Positions 45,986 through 58,060 of a stretch of DNA of 64,000 nt are shown piece after piece. The DNA is from Tolypeutes matacus (Eukaryota > Chordata > Mammalia > Cingulata > Chlamyphoridae), in the NCBI GenBank assembly GCA_026826555.1, contig JAKSZT010054304.1, positions 36,325,424 through 36,389,423 on the forward strand, read 5' to 3'. Under the pieces are notes generated by a model. That model saw nothing but the letters and a program-made list of their open reading frames with translations, was not told the DNA's origin and did no database searches. The position numbers and the translations under genes are program-made. How positions within the stretch are numbered: position 1 is the stretch's first letter; each line of letters opens with the position of its first letter.

Positions 45986-46690
45986 ACTTGGGAATTGTCC
46001 TGAATGACATTGCAATGACAGATATAGGCCAGATATAGACCATTATATATCTTGCTATAACCTACAGAATTGTGTGGGAGTGAACTACAATGTAAACTAT
46101 AACCCATCTTTAGTGGCAATGCTCCAAAAATGTGTTCAATTTCAATGACTGTACCACACTAATAAAGAATGTGGTTAATGGGGGCAAATGGGGGCAGTGT
46201 GGGGAGCAGGGCATATGGGAATCCCCTATATTTTTTATGTAACATTTATGTAACGTAAATATCTTTTAAAAATTAAAAATTAAAAAATAAAAAAAAATGC
46301 TTGGTAGAATTTAACAGTGAAAAAAACAAAACAAGTCTTCTCTGAACATTGCCATGAGTGTCTATTTGGACAAAATGTGAGAGTTTATCCACGGTATATA
46401 ACCAAAGAGAACTGCTGGGTAAGAGGCTATATGCATCTTTAATTTTGTGAGATATTGCCAAATTGACAAAAAGTTGTTTGTGAAATTTTCATTCTCACCT
46501 GTGGAAAGTATGCATATCTTTTTTTCCACGTTCTTAGCTACAATTGGTATTACAAGATTCTTCCTTTTTTCTATATGTGGACATGTACATCTTTTGACAT
46601 GCATTGATTTCTGTCAATTGTCATTTCTTCTATGCTCCTCACATTTACCAAAATGAAATCCTTCTATTTGGGGCTCTCCTTACTCTAAAA

Positions 46691-47823
46691 AGCAAAGATT
46701 AACCATTTAAAAGGTATAAAAGTTTAGAAGATTAACAAGGGACAATATAGGAACTATCATATTACTAGAGGCAATCATTTAAAGGTAGCGTTTTTTTTAA
46801 AAAAAATTTATAAAGGAACAAAGGAATTAAAGAAAAATTCAGCTGTCTATGCATTATTAACTAGTGTCTGAGGAGCAACATAAGCTTGCTACCAGTTAAC
46901 TTATGACAGATTCCTATTGATTGCCACGTGGTCTATCACTGAATAAAAAAGAATAAAACAAGTAACTTTGTTTTTATATACTAGAAGTGTCTTTTTTCAG
47001 AGTGAAAAAATGACCTTTATATCTGTTCTCAGGGTAGTTCATACATATCCCAGAAAATGTGCACATTGCACATGAGCTGTCAAATATTAATGGCAAACCT
47101 AGCTGTAGGCAATTGAACTAAGCACAATGTCAGTAATTTGTATTGTCATTATTTATGGCATATTTGCCATTTTCCTTTCTAGGAAATCATTAAAACATCA
47201 AAAATTCTTATCTAACAGCAACACATTTCTTAGAAATGAATAGTTAATATAAGATCTGATTTCTCCATTTTAAACTACAAACAATTATGGATTCTATATT
47301 TTTCTAATATATCCAGCAAAGAAACTTAATTTAAATAATTTTTCTTACTGAATGTTAAAAATTTTATTCCTTATGGAATAATAACTGTCTTACCTTTACT
47401 GAAAATGTTAAAATATAAGAAACAAATATGCAACTAAGTCTCAAACCCAGATGTTTTATACAAAATACACTTGAATTCTCAAAAAATGTTCACTCTAATA
47501 AATGCAATGTAAAAAATTTTACTGAATTATAACCACATTTTAATGTCAATATTTCTCAGAAGAAATAGCAAATCCTTGAAAAACCATTTCACTTCTTTTC
47601 ATTTTGCTGTCTATAAGAAGTTTTATTTATCTTTTCAGTGGACTAAAATACTGTTAGATATTTGTCCCTACAATTTACAGCAGGTAAATGACTGATTTGG
47701 ATTTTTGTTATATTTTTCTAGTAGAAACATTCGATCAAAGTGATGAGACAATGATATAAGGAATTAAGATACCTCAAATATAAAATATTGAACCTCCTGA
47801 AAAGCAATATAAGAATTCAAGTT
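46691..47823. other. Unassigned AT-rich sequence
   Basis: No gene, RNA or nameable repeat recognised. Confidence 0.5.
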
Positions 47824-47835
47824 AAAGATTAATTA

Positions 47836-48020
47836 GGGAAGTGGCTGTGGCTCAATCAGTAGGGCTCCCGTTTACCATATGGGAGGCCCCGGGTTTGGTT
47901 CCCGGGGCCTCCTGTTGAAGGCAGGCCCGCCCACACGGCGTGGTTAGCTGACCCAGCGAGCACAAGCAGCAAGGGGGGATAAATGAATAAATAAATAAAA
48001 TCTTAAAAAAAAAAAAAAAA
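47836..48020 (+). repeat. tRNA-derived SINE, DAS-type, with target-site duplication
   Basis: About 170 bp of body plus A-rich tail (48005-48020), flanked by the 12-bp duplication aaagattaatta (47824-47835 and 48018-48029; the copies overlap the tail by a few A). An A-box-like 'tggctcaatcagtaggg' and a B-box-like 'gggtttggttcccgg' give an internal RNA polymerase III promoter. The body is G+C-rich and little decayed, so it is among the younger insertions here. It is short for its type because the middle is abbreviated. I recognise the head as xenarthran. Confidence 0.88.
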
Positions 48021-48029
48021 GATTAATTA

Positions 48030-48544
48030 TATTTAATTTGACTTGCAATTTTAAAGAAAAATAATTGGGAAATTATGAATTGCTAAATAGAGTTTACTAT
48101 ATTGCATCACAAATAAAGCTATTTAAAAGAGTAGCAGCTTTCTTATAGTTTGTCAGATTCAAATAAGCCCCAACTATTATCAAAACAAAACAGCACAGCA
48201 AAAAATATCCTTCTCAAGATTAATTACTTACTGACAGTGTTAAAGCAATTAAATATGATGATAGAAAGTCATCAATGCTCACCAAAATATTCAGTTTTAT
48301 TATAAAGACAACTATTGTACCTCTAACTATTGACAGATTTTTTTTCTGAGGAAATTTCATAAAGCTGTTTCACACATGAACTATCTCAGTCACTGAATGT
48401 TACTGATTTTGCTTGTCAGAAGTCAAATATTTCATTTGTGACCACAAGAAATAAAATAAGAAAAGGGACTGCTTTTCATCCAGAGAGCAAAATGTCATGA
48501 CCAATCAAATCACTATTAAATTATTGCTTGAATCGATTTATTAA
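48030..48544. other. Unassigned AT-rich sequence
   Basis: No feature recognised. Confidence 0.5.
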
Positions 48545-48720
48545 AAGTTTTTTTTTTATTACAGGAAAATCACATAGAAGGTACAGATTTTCCATACATC
48601 CCCTTCACTCACGTAGTTTTCCCTATTATTAACACATTGCATCTTTGCATTAGAGTGGTATTTTCGTTACAATTGAAGAAACAGTATTATTAAAAATTAT
48701 ACTATTAACAAGAGTTAATA
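48545..48720 (-). mobile_element. L1M 3' UTR fragment, inverted
   Basis: A T-rich start then 'attacaggaaaatcacatag', 'ttccctattattaacacatt', 'gcattagagtggtat' and 'cgttacaattgaagaaaca' follow the inverted L1M 3' UTR order seen also at 50750-50870. Confidence 0.65.
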
Positions 48721-49045
48721 GTTTGCATCAATTATTTGAGGTAGAATATTTAATTAAGGTAGTCATGCTTCCTGGTCTTTGATCTGTGCATGAAAAATAT
48801 ATTTGGAATATTTATCAAATATTAATTTTAATAAATTAAGAGATTTTGATGTATCTTATTTTCCATTTGTAATGCTGCTCTAGAAATGCATTTTCAAAAT
48901 CTTTTGAGAGGTTTGTAAAGGAATCTCAATTTTCTTAGAGACAAATTTTGTTTGAAAATGTACATATAATAGGGAATTATTCATTTAGCAATGGAAATTT
49001 GTAAAAAAAAACAAAAAACAAAGGGAAAATAAGAACTCCACTTTT

Positions 49046-49686
49046 TTAACTACATTTTTAAAAGATATTTTAGATTATATAAATGTTACATAAAAACTAT
49101 AGGGGATTCCCATATGCTTCACTCCCTACCCCTCTCAAACTTTTCTACATTAACAACATCCTTCGTTACTGAAGTACATTTGTTACAATTGAAAATGTAT
49201 TGGAGCACTGCCACCAACTGTGGATTATTTTACATTATAGTTTACACTCTGTCCCACACAATTTTGTAAGTTATGACAAAATATATAATGGCCTGATTCT
49301 GTCATTACAATGTCAGGCAGGACAATTCCAATTTCTTGAAAATGTCTCCATATTATGCCTATTCTTCCCTCTCCCTCCCCTCAGAACTTCTGGTGGCCAC
49401 AGCCTTTATATCAATGATACAAGTTCTTCCATCGCTAGAATAATAATGTTTATAATAGAATAATAATAAGTCTACTTTAGTCCATTGTTCATTCCCCAAT
49501 CTTGAGGATTTGGGGTTGGAGATGCCCACTCTATTTCTAATTGAGAGGGGGCTTATATCCCATGGGGCAGATGGATGGAACTGTCTTGCTTGCAGTTGTA
49601 GACTCTCTCTGTTCCTTGCAATGGCCATTGTCCATCATCTCCTTGTTAGTTGTCCTGGGTGAGTCCAATTAACTGGAGAGTAGAGT
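49046..49686 (-). mobile_element. Tail-module retroposon, 5'-truncated, with target-site duplication
   Basis: An inverted 641-bp copy of the 3' end of the element at 41400-42805, including the terminal 320 bp it shares with the HAL1-like element. It is flanked by a perfect 12-bp duplication, aactccactttt (49034-49045 and 49687-49698), which proves L1-type target-primed insertion with 5' truncation. No coding capacity. Confidence 0.88.
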
Positions 49687-49698
49687 AACTCCACTTTT

Positions 49699-50714
49699 AG
49701 AGAAATTATAATGCCAGAATATATTTGAGTGTGTCTATCCTACAACAGTAAGAAAAATCCAATGTAGGAATTCTTAGATTAATTTATATTAAATATATTT
49801 TTTTAAAATTCAAAAACTTACATAATAAAATACATAGCCAAATTTAGTTATTCGTTTTTGGGAAGTAAAGTATTTCTCTGTATTTAGTTATTCTGACACT
49901 ATAAGTATACAAAAATTCTTTTCCCTAAATATTTCTTCAGCAGAAATAAACTCTTCTTCCTTATTTTTTTCAAATATTTATAAAAATATCACTTTTTTGT
50001 CACTCTTGGCAAAGAATTATTAGTTATTGGCTTTGAACAGCTATATTTATTGTTCATTTTTATGTTAATTATTATCTCTATTTTAATTTCAATTCAGAAC
50101 ATTTGTGGGCCATCATCCAATTTGCAGATACTGTGCTACATTTGGAAGCACAAAACTAAATAAGACAACAATTTTACTTTTCAAGATTTTATAATTAAAT
50201 GGAGTGATTAGGCCGCCAAGGGTGTATCTTTTGTCTATAGTAAACTACATAAATATACCTTAAATAATTAGAAATTGAATGAAACTATACTGTTTTCTTA
50301 AGCATTGTAAAACCAACATATCTATAATGAGAAGAGGAAGGGATATTGCAGTCACCTTCTTATTAATTTTATAAGCATATGTAAAATTTTAAAAAAACAA
50401 GGATCCTATGTAAAGTTATCAAACATGAAAACAGAAATAAGGAGACTGATGCAAACTTGGCAAGTTCTCATCCTGGGGCTGCTTAGAGGCAAAGATTCCC
50501 CTGTCTATGGTTTCAATTACCTTAGAGCAGTGATAGTGGCTCTCCTACAAGAGCAATAGGTGCATATAAATCCCCCGTTTTGCTTTATTTTATCCTGTTC
50601 AATCAACACTCTGTTTATAAAACTTTTAATATATAACATTCTGAAAAGAAGGACAATGTGTAAGAAGGCCACATGAGCTTGTAGGCTTCCCAACAAAATA
50701 AAGGTCATTTTATT
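49699..50714. other. Unassigned AT-rich sequence
   Basis: No gene or nameable repeat, apart from a possible trace of the ancient repeat type near 50105-50215. Confidence 0.5.
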
Positions 50715-51816
50715 TTAATTAAGACATTTTTTATCTTTTAGAGCAGTTTTATGTTTAGAGAAAAATTGAGTAGATAGTAGTCCCATAAACCCTCTCTCCC
50801 GGATCACAGTTTCCCCTAATTTTCACATCTTGAATTAGTGTGGTATATTACAATTGATGAACAAATATTGTTATTTTATTACTAACTATAGCCCATATTT
50901 TACATTAGGAGTCACTTTTTGTATTTATTGCACTGTTTTATGGATTTTAGCAATGTGTAATGTCTTATACCCACATTTACATATCATATAGTATGGATTA
51001 CCTGCCCTAAAATTCTCCCGTTTTCCATATTTCATCCCTCCCTCCCTCCTCCTCACCCCCAAACCCCTGGTAATCAATGATCATTTACTGTCTCTATAGT
51101 TTGCCTTTGCAAAAATGTCATGTAATTGGAATCACACAGTATGGAGCCTTTTCAGATAGACTTCCTTAACTTAGCAATAAGCATTTATCGCTAAATAATA
51201 TTCCATTATTTGTATGTACTGCAATTATGATTAAAGCTTCTATAAACATTTGTGTGCAAGCTTTTGCATGGACATAAGTTTTCAACTAATTTTGGAAAAG
51301 AAAAAATTAGAGGTGTGAGTGCTGGATTGTATGGTAAGACTTTATTTATCTTTGTATTAACTGTAATAAGTAGATTATCTTCCAAGTGGCTATATTTTAT
51401 TTTCCCACCAGCAATCAATAAGAGCTCCAAATCTTCACCAGCATTTCGTGTTGTCAGGTGTTTTTATTTGTTTGTTTGTTTTTTGCCATTCTAATAGGTG
51501 GGTACTAACTGTATCTCATTGTTGTAACATTTACAATTTTACAATTCCTTCAGCTCAGCTTAGCATATGATGTTGATATATTTTCATATGCTTAATTGCC
51601 ATCTGTATATTTTCTTTGGTGAAGTGTCTGTTCAAATCGCTTGCCCATTTTTTATTTGGGTTGTTTGTTGCCTTATGGTTGAATTTTAAATGTTTTTAAA
51701 ATATTTTGGATCCAAGACTTTTATCAGACGTGTTTTGTGAATATTGTTTCCCAGTTCATGGCTTGTCTTTTAATTTTCTTATTAGTGTCATTCAAATGAT
51801 AAGCATTTTTAATTTT
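50715..51816 (-). mobile_element. Older L1M/HAL1, 3' part (host of the full-length L1)
   Basis: It has the classical inverted L1M 3' UTR ('tttagagcagttttatg', 'agtgtggtatattacaattg', 'ctggtaatcaatgatcattt') followed by ORF2 C-terminal sequence ('gaatcacacagtatggagcc', 'cacatttgtgtgcaagctt'-like block, 'ttcccagttcatggcttgt'). It is cut at 51816 by the L1 and resumes at 58597. Diverged, no ORF. Confidence 0.8.
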
Positions 51817-54788
51817 TTAAAATATATTTTTATTAGAGAGGTTTTGAACTTATGAAACAATCACGCACATGTAGAATTTGCATACAACACCCCTCCAACA
51901 ACACACTACATTGTTGTGGAACATTTGTTACAGATTATTAGATAATATCATCAGATAATTATCACTAACGATAGTCATAATGTACATTTGGTATATTTTT
52001 TCATTCCCACTTATTATTAACAAAGTACATCTTTGGCATTGATAAAAGAATATTACAGTATTGCTGTTAACTATACTCCATAGGTTACGTTAATTGAATT
52101 TTTCCCATGCTTCTCCACATTCACACCACCCTGCAATAGTGATGTACATTTTTTCTAGTTCATAGAAGGGTATTCTTGTATTTATACTTTTAACCACAAT
52201 TCTCATCTACCTCTTGGTTCACTATGTTATTTAGTCCCTAGATTATTCTCTAGCTTTCTTTCAATTGACATTTACATCCCTAGGCTACCCTTTTCAGCCA
52301 CAATCCCATTTATAAATCAGCTGCATCAGTTCTACTCACTATAATGTGTTATCATCAACTCTATCCATTTCCACACATTTACAATCAAGATAATTAAAAG
52401 GTCTACATACATTAAGCATCAGTACCCTTTCTCAGTCTTCCTCTTATCTCTTAATAATCTATATTCTTGGTTTTCACTCCATGCATTCATTATTCAAATT
52501 TAGTCCACATTAGTGAGATCATGCAATAGTTGTCCATTTGTGTCTAGCTTATTTCACGTAACATAATAACTTCAAGATTTTATCCATGTTATCAAATGTG
52601 TCCCAATTTCATCTCTTCTTACCGCAGCATAGTATTCCATCATAAGAATATATCACATTTTGTTTGTCCATTCTTAGGTTGATGGACACTTGAGTTATTT
52701 CCATCTCTGGCAATTGTGAAGAATACTGCTATGAATGTCAGTGCACAAATATCTGCTTATGTCACAGTTTTCAGTTCCTCTGGGTATATTTCTAGTAGAG
52801 GAATTGTTGGATCATATGGCAGTTATATATTTAGCTTCCTGAGGAACTGCCAAACTGTCTTCCATGGCGGCTGTACAATTTTTCATTCCCACCAACAGTG
52901 AAGGAGTGTTTTTATTTCTCCACAGCCTCTCCAACACTATTTTTTGTTTTTTTAAATAATGGACGTTCTATGTGCTGTGAGATGATATCTCATTGTCATT
53001 TTGATTTGCATTTCCCTAATAGCTAGTGATATTGAAATTTTTTTTTTTCATGTGCTTTTTGGCCAGTTTTGTTTCTTCTTTGGAGAAATGCCTATTTAAA
53101 TCTTTATCCCATTTTTTAAATTGGATTGCTTGCTCTTTTATTGTTGAATTATATGATCTCTTTATATAGAATGGAAATCAAACTCTTATCAGATATGTGG
53201 TTTCCAAATATTTTCTCTCATTGAGTGGGCTGCCTTCCTACTTTATTGACAAAGTCCTTTGAATCACAAAAATGTTTAAGTTTGAGGAGGTCTCATTTAT
53301 CCATATTTTCTTTCTTTGCTTATGCTTTGGGTGTAAGCTTTAAGAAAACACAAAGTACCACCAGGTCTTGAACATGTTTCCCTACATTTTCTTCTTGGAG
53401 CTACACGGTTGTAGATTTTATAGTTAGGTCTTTGATCCATTTTGAGTTAATTTTTTTTAATAAGGTGTGAGATAGGGGTTCTCTTTCTTTCTTGTGACTA
53501 TCAATATCCAATTTTCCATGCACTATTTGTTGAAAAGACTGTTCTGCCCCAGCTAGGTGAGTTTGACAGCTTTGTCAAAAATCACTTGACCATAGAAGTG
53601 AGGGCCTGTTTCTGAACCATCAATTTAGTTCCATTGGTCTATGTATCTGTCTTTATGCCAATACCATGCTGTTTTTACCACTGTAGCTAGGTAATATAAA
53701 GTCCAGATGTGAGAATCCTCCATCTTCACTCTTCCTTTTTAAGATGTTTCTGGCTATTTGGGGGCTCTTACCCTTCCAAACAAATTTCATAATTGTATTC
53801 CCCTTTTCTTTAAAAAGTACAAGTGGAATTTTTTGGGGGGATTGCATTGAATCTGTATATCAATTTGGGTAGAATTAATATCTTAATGATACTTAGTCTT
53901 CCAATCCATCAACATGTAAAGTTCTTCCAATTATTTAGGTCTTTTTTTTTTTTCTTTTATCTTTTAGCAAAGCATTATAATTTTCTGAATAAAAGTGCTT
54001 TACATCTTTGGTTAAGTTTGTTCCTAAATATTTGATTCTTTTAGTCATGATTGTAAATGGAATTTTTTTCCTGAATTCCTTCTCAGATATCACGTTACTG
54101 GTGTATAGAAACACTATTGATTTTTGCATATTAATCTTGTATTCTTCCACTCTGCTAAAATAGTTTATTAGCTGTTGCAGCTTTGTTGTAGATTTTTCAG
54201 GGCTCTAGGTATAGGATCATATCATCTGCGAATAGCAAAAGTTTTACTTCTTCCTTTTCAATTTTGTTTCCTTTTATTTCTTTTTCTTGCCTGATTTCTC
54301 TAACTAGAACATATAGAACTATATTGAAAAACAGTGGTGACATTGGGCATCCTTGTCTTGTCCTTGATCTCAACAGGAAAGTTATCAGTCTTTCACCATT
54401 TAATACAATGCAACTGTGGGGTTTTCATATATGGCTTTTATAATGCTGAGAAAGTTCCCTTCAATTCCTATCTTTTGTAGTATGTTTATCAAGAAAGGAT
54501 GATGTAATTTTCAAATGCCTTTTATTTGTAAATAGATAAGGTCATATGAGTTTTCTTTGATTTATTAATGTGATGTTTTATGCTGAATGATTTTTTGGTG
54601 TAGAACAGCACTGTATGCCTGATATAAAACCCACTTGATCATTATGAGTAATTCATTTAATGTGTTGTTCAACTCAGCAAATATTTGGCTGAGGATTTTT
54701 GCATTTGTATTCATTAGAGAAATGGATCTGTATTTCTCTTTTTTCATAATATCTTTATCTGGCTTTGGTATTAGAGTGATATTGGCTT

Positions 54789-54835
54789 CTTATTTTTTAT
54801 AGTATTTTTATCAAGGAAGGATGCTCTTTTTTAAT
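54789..54835 (-). repeat. Local copy of an ORF2 segment at a deletion junction
   Basis: The segment 'tatagtatttttatcaagg' with 'aaggatg' resembles 54474-54500 ('ttgtagtatgtttatcaag' with 'aaaggatg') and lies exactly where the ORF2 linker is missing. It looks like templated filler at a deletion, or a short duplication followed by loss. Confidence 0.55.
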
Positions 54836-55526
54836 GTACTCATTGATATCTAAAAATTTCCTTCTCCATACTGCCTCCACTGCATCCCATAGGTTCTGAT
54901 ATGTTGTGTTCTTGTTTTCATTCATCTCGAGATATTTATTGATTTCTCTTGTAATTTCTTGTTTGACCCACTGATTATTTGTGTGTTATTTAATATCCAT
55001 ATATTTGTGAATTTTCCATTTTTCCACCTGTTATTGATTTACAGCTTTATTCCATTATGACCAGAAAAAAATGTTTTATATAATTTCAATCTTCTTGAAT
55101 TTATTGAAATCTGCTTTGTGATACAACATATGGTGTATGCTGGAGAAAGATCGATGAGCACTTGATAAGAATGTGTATCCTGCTGTTTTGGGGTGCAATG
55201 TTCTGTATATGTCTATTATGTTTAGTCCATTTATCATATTATTCAAGCTCTCTGTTTCTTTTTTGAACCTCTGCACAGATATTCTATCCCTTGCTAAGAG
55301 TGGTGAATCAAAGTCTCCAACTATTATTGTAGAAACATCCATTTTTCCCTTCAGTTTTGCCATTGTTTGCCTCATATAATTTTTGGCATCCTTTTAGATC
55401 ATATATATTTATGATGATTATTTCTTCCTTGTGAGTAGTCCCTTTCATGAAGACATAACATCCTTCTTTGTCCCTAATAATAGTTTTTATTTTAAAGTCT
55501 ATTTCTTCTGATATAAGTAAAGCCCT

Positions 55527-55532
<6 letters not shown>

Positions 55533-55559
<27 letters not shown>
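55533..55559. repeat. (T)27 run inside L1 ORF2
   Basis: Twenty-seven T residues replace a short T-rich stretch at this place in the ORF2 endonuclease region. This looks like slippage expansion, not the tail of a separate insertion, because L1 continues on both sides without a duplication. Confidence 0.8.
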
Positions 55560-55834
55560 GGTTAGTGAATGCATGGAAAATCTTTATCCTGCCTTTCACT
55601 TTCAATCTATTGGTATCCTTGAGTCTAGATAGCACACAGATGACACATATTCTCTTATCCATTCTGCAAGTCTGTGTCTTTTGATTGGGGAGTTTAATTC
55701 ATTAACATTCAATGTTATTGCTTCAAAATAAGTTTTTACTTCACCCTTTTTGACCTTTGGGTTTTATCTGTCACATTTTGTTTTCAGCATTCTTTTTACA
55801 CTTTTAGTTACTTTTACTTATATAATCTTCATTT

Positions 55835-56700
55835 CTAGACTCTCTTCCAATCCTCTCTCTCCAGTCTTTTCTTTTCAGGCTGTAGTATTCCCTCTAATAT
55901 TTTCTGTAAAGCTAGTATATTGGTTACAAACTCTCTCAATTTCTGTTTTTCTGTGAATATTCTTAATTCATCCTCATTTTTGAAAGACAATCTTGCCAGA
56001 TATAAGATTTTTGGCTGGCCTTTTTTTCTCTTGCAGTATCTTAAATATATCATATCACTGCTTTCTTACCTCCATGGTTTCTGATGAGAAATCAGCACTC
56101 AATTGTACTGGGTATCTCTTGTATGTGATACATTGCTTTTCTCTTGCTGCTCTCAGAATTCTTTGTCTTTGGCATTCAACATTCTGAATAGTAAGTGTCT
56201 CGGAGGAATTTTATTCAGATTTATTCAGATGGCAGTACGTTGTGCTTCTTGGAAACAGATATCTATGTCCTTCAATAGGGTTGAGAAATTTTCAACCATT
56301 ATTTCCTCAAATATTTCTTCTGACCCTTTTCCCTTCTCTTCTCTTTCTGGGACACCCATGACACATAGGTTTGCACATCTCTTGCCATCATTTATTTCCC
56401 TGAGAATGTGTTTAATTTTTTCCATTCTTTTCTTTACCTGTTCTTTTGTATGTTCACTTTTGGAGAACATGTCTTCAACTCACTGATCCGTTTTTCTCCC
56501 TCCTCAAATCTGCTGTTACATGCCTTCAGTGTATTTTCACATTTCATTTACCATGTCTTTCATTCCCATAAGATCTGCTATTTTTCTATGTATGTATTCA
56601 AATTCTTCTTTGTGCTCACCCAATGTCTTCTTATTATCTTTAATCTCTTTAGCCATCTCATTTAATTTCTTAAGGAGATATTTTGAACATCTATGACTAG
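55835..56700 (-). pseudogene. L1 ORF1 remnant
   Basis: Open piece 56225-56470 encodes the end of the coiled coil and the RNA-recognition domain (NLCVMGVPEREEK, then VENFSTLLKDIDICFQEAQ). Open piece 55835-56053 encodes the C-terminal domain (ARLSFKNEDELRIF, EKQKLREFVTN). The two lie in different frames with stops between. ORF1p is the L1 RNA-binding trimer. This copy is broken. Confidence 0.82.
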
Positions 56701-56999
56701 TTATCTCATCTCCTTTATGTCATCTGGAGGCTTATCTTGTTACTTTGACTGTGCCATATCTTCCTGTTTCTTAGTATGGATTGTAATTTTTTGTTGGTAT
56801 CTTGGCATCTGGCTTAATAGATGTATTTATTTTGGTTGCAATTTCTTTCATTACTTTAGAGTTTTCTTAACCTTTCTCCTTTGATGATTGTGTAGTGGGA
56901 TTTAGTTGGTATTGTAAGCTCTGAAATCTGATGCTGACCTTGTTGCCCCTTGAACTGATAAAACTTATCCTACCTTTCTTTTCTACCAGGGGAAGGGAC

Positions 57000-58060
57000 A
57001 GAGCCACATCTGTGTATATTAATCCAAGCCATGCAGGCCAAGACCATCTATAGTTGCCCGGAGAGAAAGAGGAAACTTCAAGCCTCTTCCTCCCATCCCT
57101 GGGGCAGGGATAAAGCTGCAGATGTGGGCAGCAAACTAAGCTGTACAGGTCAAAATGACCACAGTTGCCTAGGTAAAATGACATAGCACCAGCCCCCCTC
57201 CTCCCCTGATAGGTCTGATGATGGACTCTCCACAGTGCCCAACAATCTAATGCGTGTGGCCCGAAAGCACCTGCAGTTGCCCTGAGATGCTGAGGGAGTA
57301 CTGTTCCTTCTGCCCTTTAAGGGATGGACATGGAATTACAGGCATCCAACAGACCAGTCCTTGCAGGCAAAAAGCACCTGTAGTCAATCAGAGAGGCTGA
57401 GGAAGCACCAGCCCCCTCCTATCCTATTAGGGGTTAGAGGTGGATCCACAGGCATCCAACAGTCCAGTCAGTGCAGGCCAAAAGTGCCTGCCATTTCCTG
57501 GAGAGGCTGAGAAAACACAGATCCATCCTTTCCTATTGGTGGGGGGATGGGGACATTGCCACAGGTGTCTGACTATTCAGTCCATGTGGGTGAAAAGCAA
57601 CTGCAGTTGCTGAAAGAGGCTGGGGAGACACCATCTCTCTCTTGTCCTATTAAGTGTTCAGGTTGTAGACTCAATCATCCAATAGTCCAGCTTGTGCAGG
57701 CCAAAAGCACATCCTATCATATGGGGAGGGCAGGGGTGGAGTCCAAAGCATTCAACAAAACAATCCAGGTGAGCCCAAATTGCCTGCAGTTGCCCAGAGG
57801 CTGAGGAGACACAACTCCCCTCTTATCCTATGGGGGTGGGGTGGGGATGGAGCTACAGGTGTCTGAGGATACAGTCTGTGTAGATCAAAAGTACCTGCAG
57901 TTGGCCAGAGAGACTTAGGAAACACAGTTCCCCTTCTATTTTGTGGAGCATGGATAGAATCCCAGGTGTCTGGCTATTCAGACTGTGATGACCAAAAGCA
58001 CCTGCAGTTAACCAGAGAGGCTGGTGCAGTTCTCTCCAGCTTCCTCCCTCCCAGAGGTGG
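57000..58060 (-). promoter_or_regulatory. Tandem-monomer 5' UTR (about ten units of about 110 bp)
   Basis: A block like 'caggccaaaagcacctgcag' plus 'ttgcc' recurs at about 57052, 57162, 57274, 57381, 57491, 57604, 57708, 57787, 57897 and 58005 (position of the 'cagttgcc' core). Spacing is 104-113 bp, except 79 bp where one unit is shortened. Each unit continues with 'gagaggctgagga', a C/T-rich 'tcctatcctat' segment and a 'ggtgtctga' or 'ggcatccaac' segment. Units are diverged from each other. In mouse L1, tandem 5' monomers of about 200 bp act as the promoter. By analogy this array probably was the promoter of this L1. Several units carry CACCTG, an E-box. Confidence 0.82.

Larger units (their letters stand above)
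43435..46296 (+). mobile_element. HAL1-like element (ORF1 only) with 5' UTR and shared 3' tail
   Basis: About 2.9 kb. The 5' end 'ggggagttccagcaagatgg' resembles L1 5' ends and contains a YY1-like CAAGATGG. A roughly 1.96-kb leader follows, including a pyrimidine-rich tract (44637-45190). An ORF1 remnant lies at 45397-45985. ORF1 is cut in its C-terminal domain and joined directly to a 320-bp tail ('gggacttgggaattgtcctg' to an A-rich end). No endonuclease or reverse transcriptase is present, which is the definition of half-L1 (HAL1). A candidate 11-bp duplication, attaaaaaata (43422-43432 and 46279-46289), blends with the A-rich tail. Confidence 0.75.
42830..46690 (-). mobile_element. Old inverted L1M 3' end, split by a HAL1-like element
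   Basis: Left part (about 42830-43434) carries 3' UTR-like sequence ending 'aacttaggttgctttcaatt'. The right part (46297-46690) resumes with 'ctgctgggtaagaggctat' and 'gatattgccaaattgaca', both standard inverted L1M ORF2 3' blocks. Together they read as one older L1M interrupted at about 43435. Confidence 0.6.
52640..55740 (-). pseudogene. L1 ORF2 remnant
   Basis: Endonuclease pieces are open at 55308-55574 (EEIIIINIYDLKG) and 55076-55375 (MDVSTIIVGDFDSPLLARDR; TAGYTFLSSAHRSFSSIHHM). Reverse-transcriptase pieces lie at 54565-54747 ([16 protein letters not shown]) and around 54230 for the palm, and a downstream piece at 53935-54150. The linker between endonuclease and reverse transcriptase is largely deleted near 54790-54835. 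Multiple stops and frame changes. It would have supplied nicking and reverse transcription. Confidence 0.85.
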
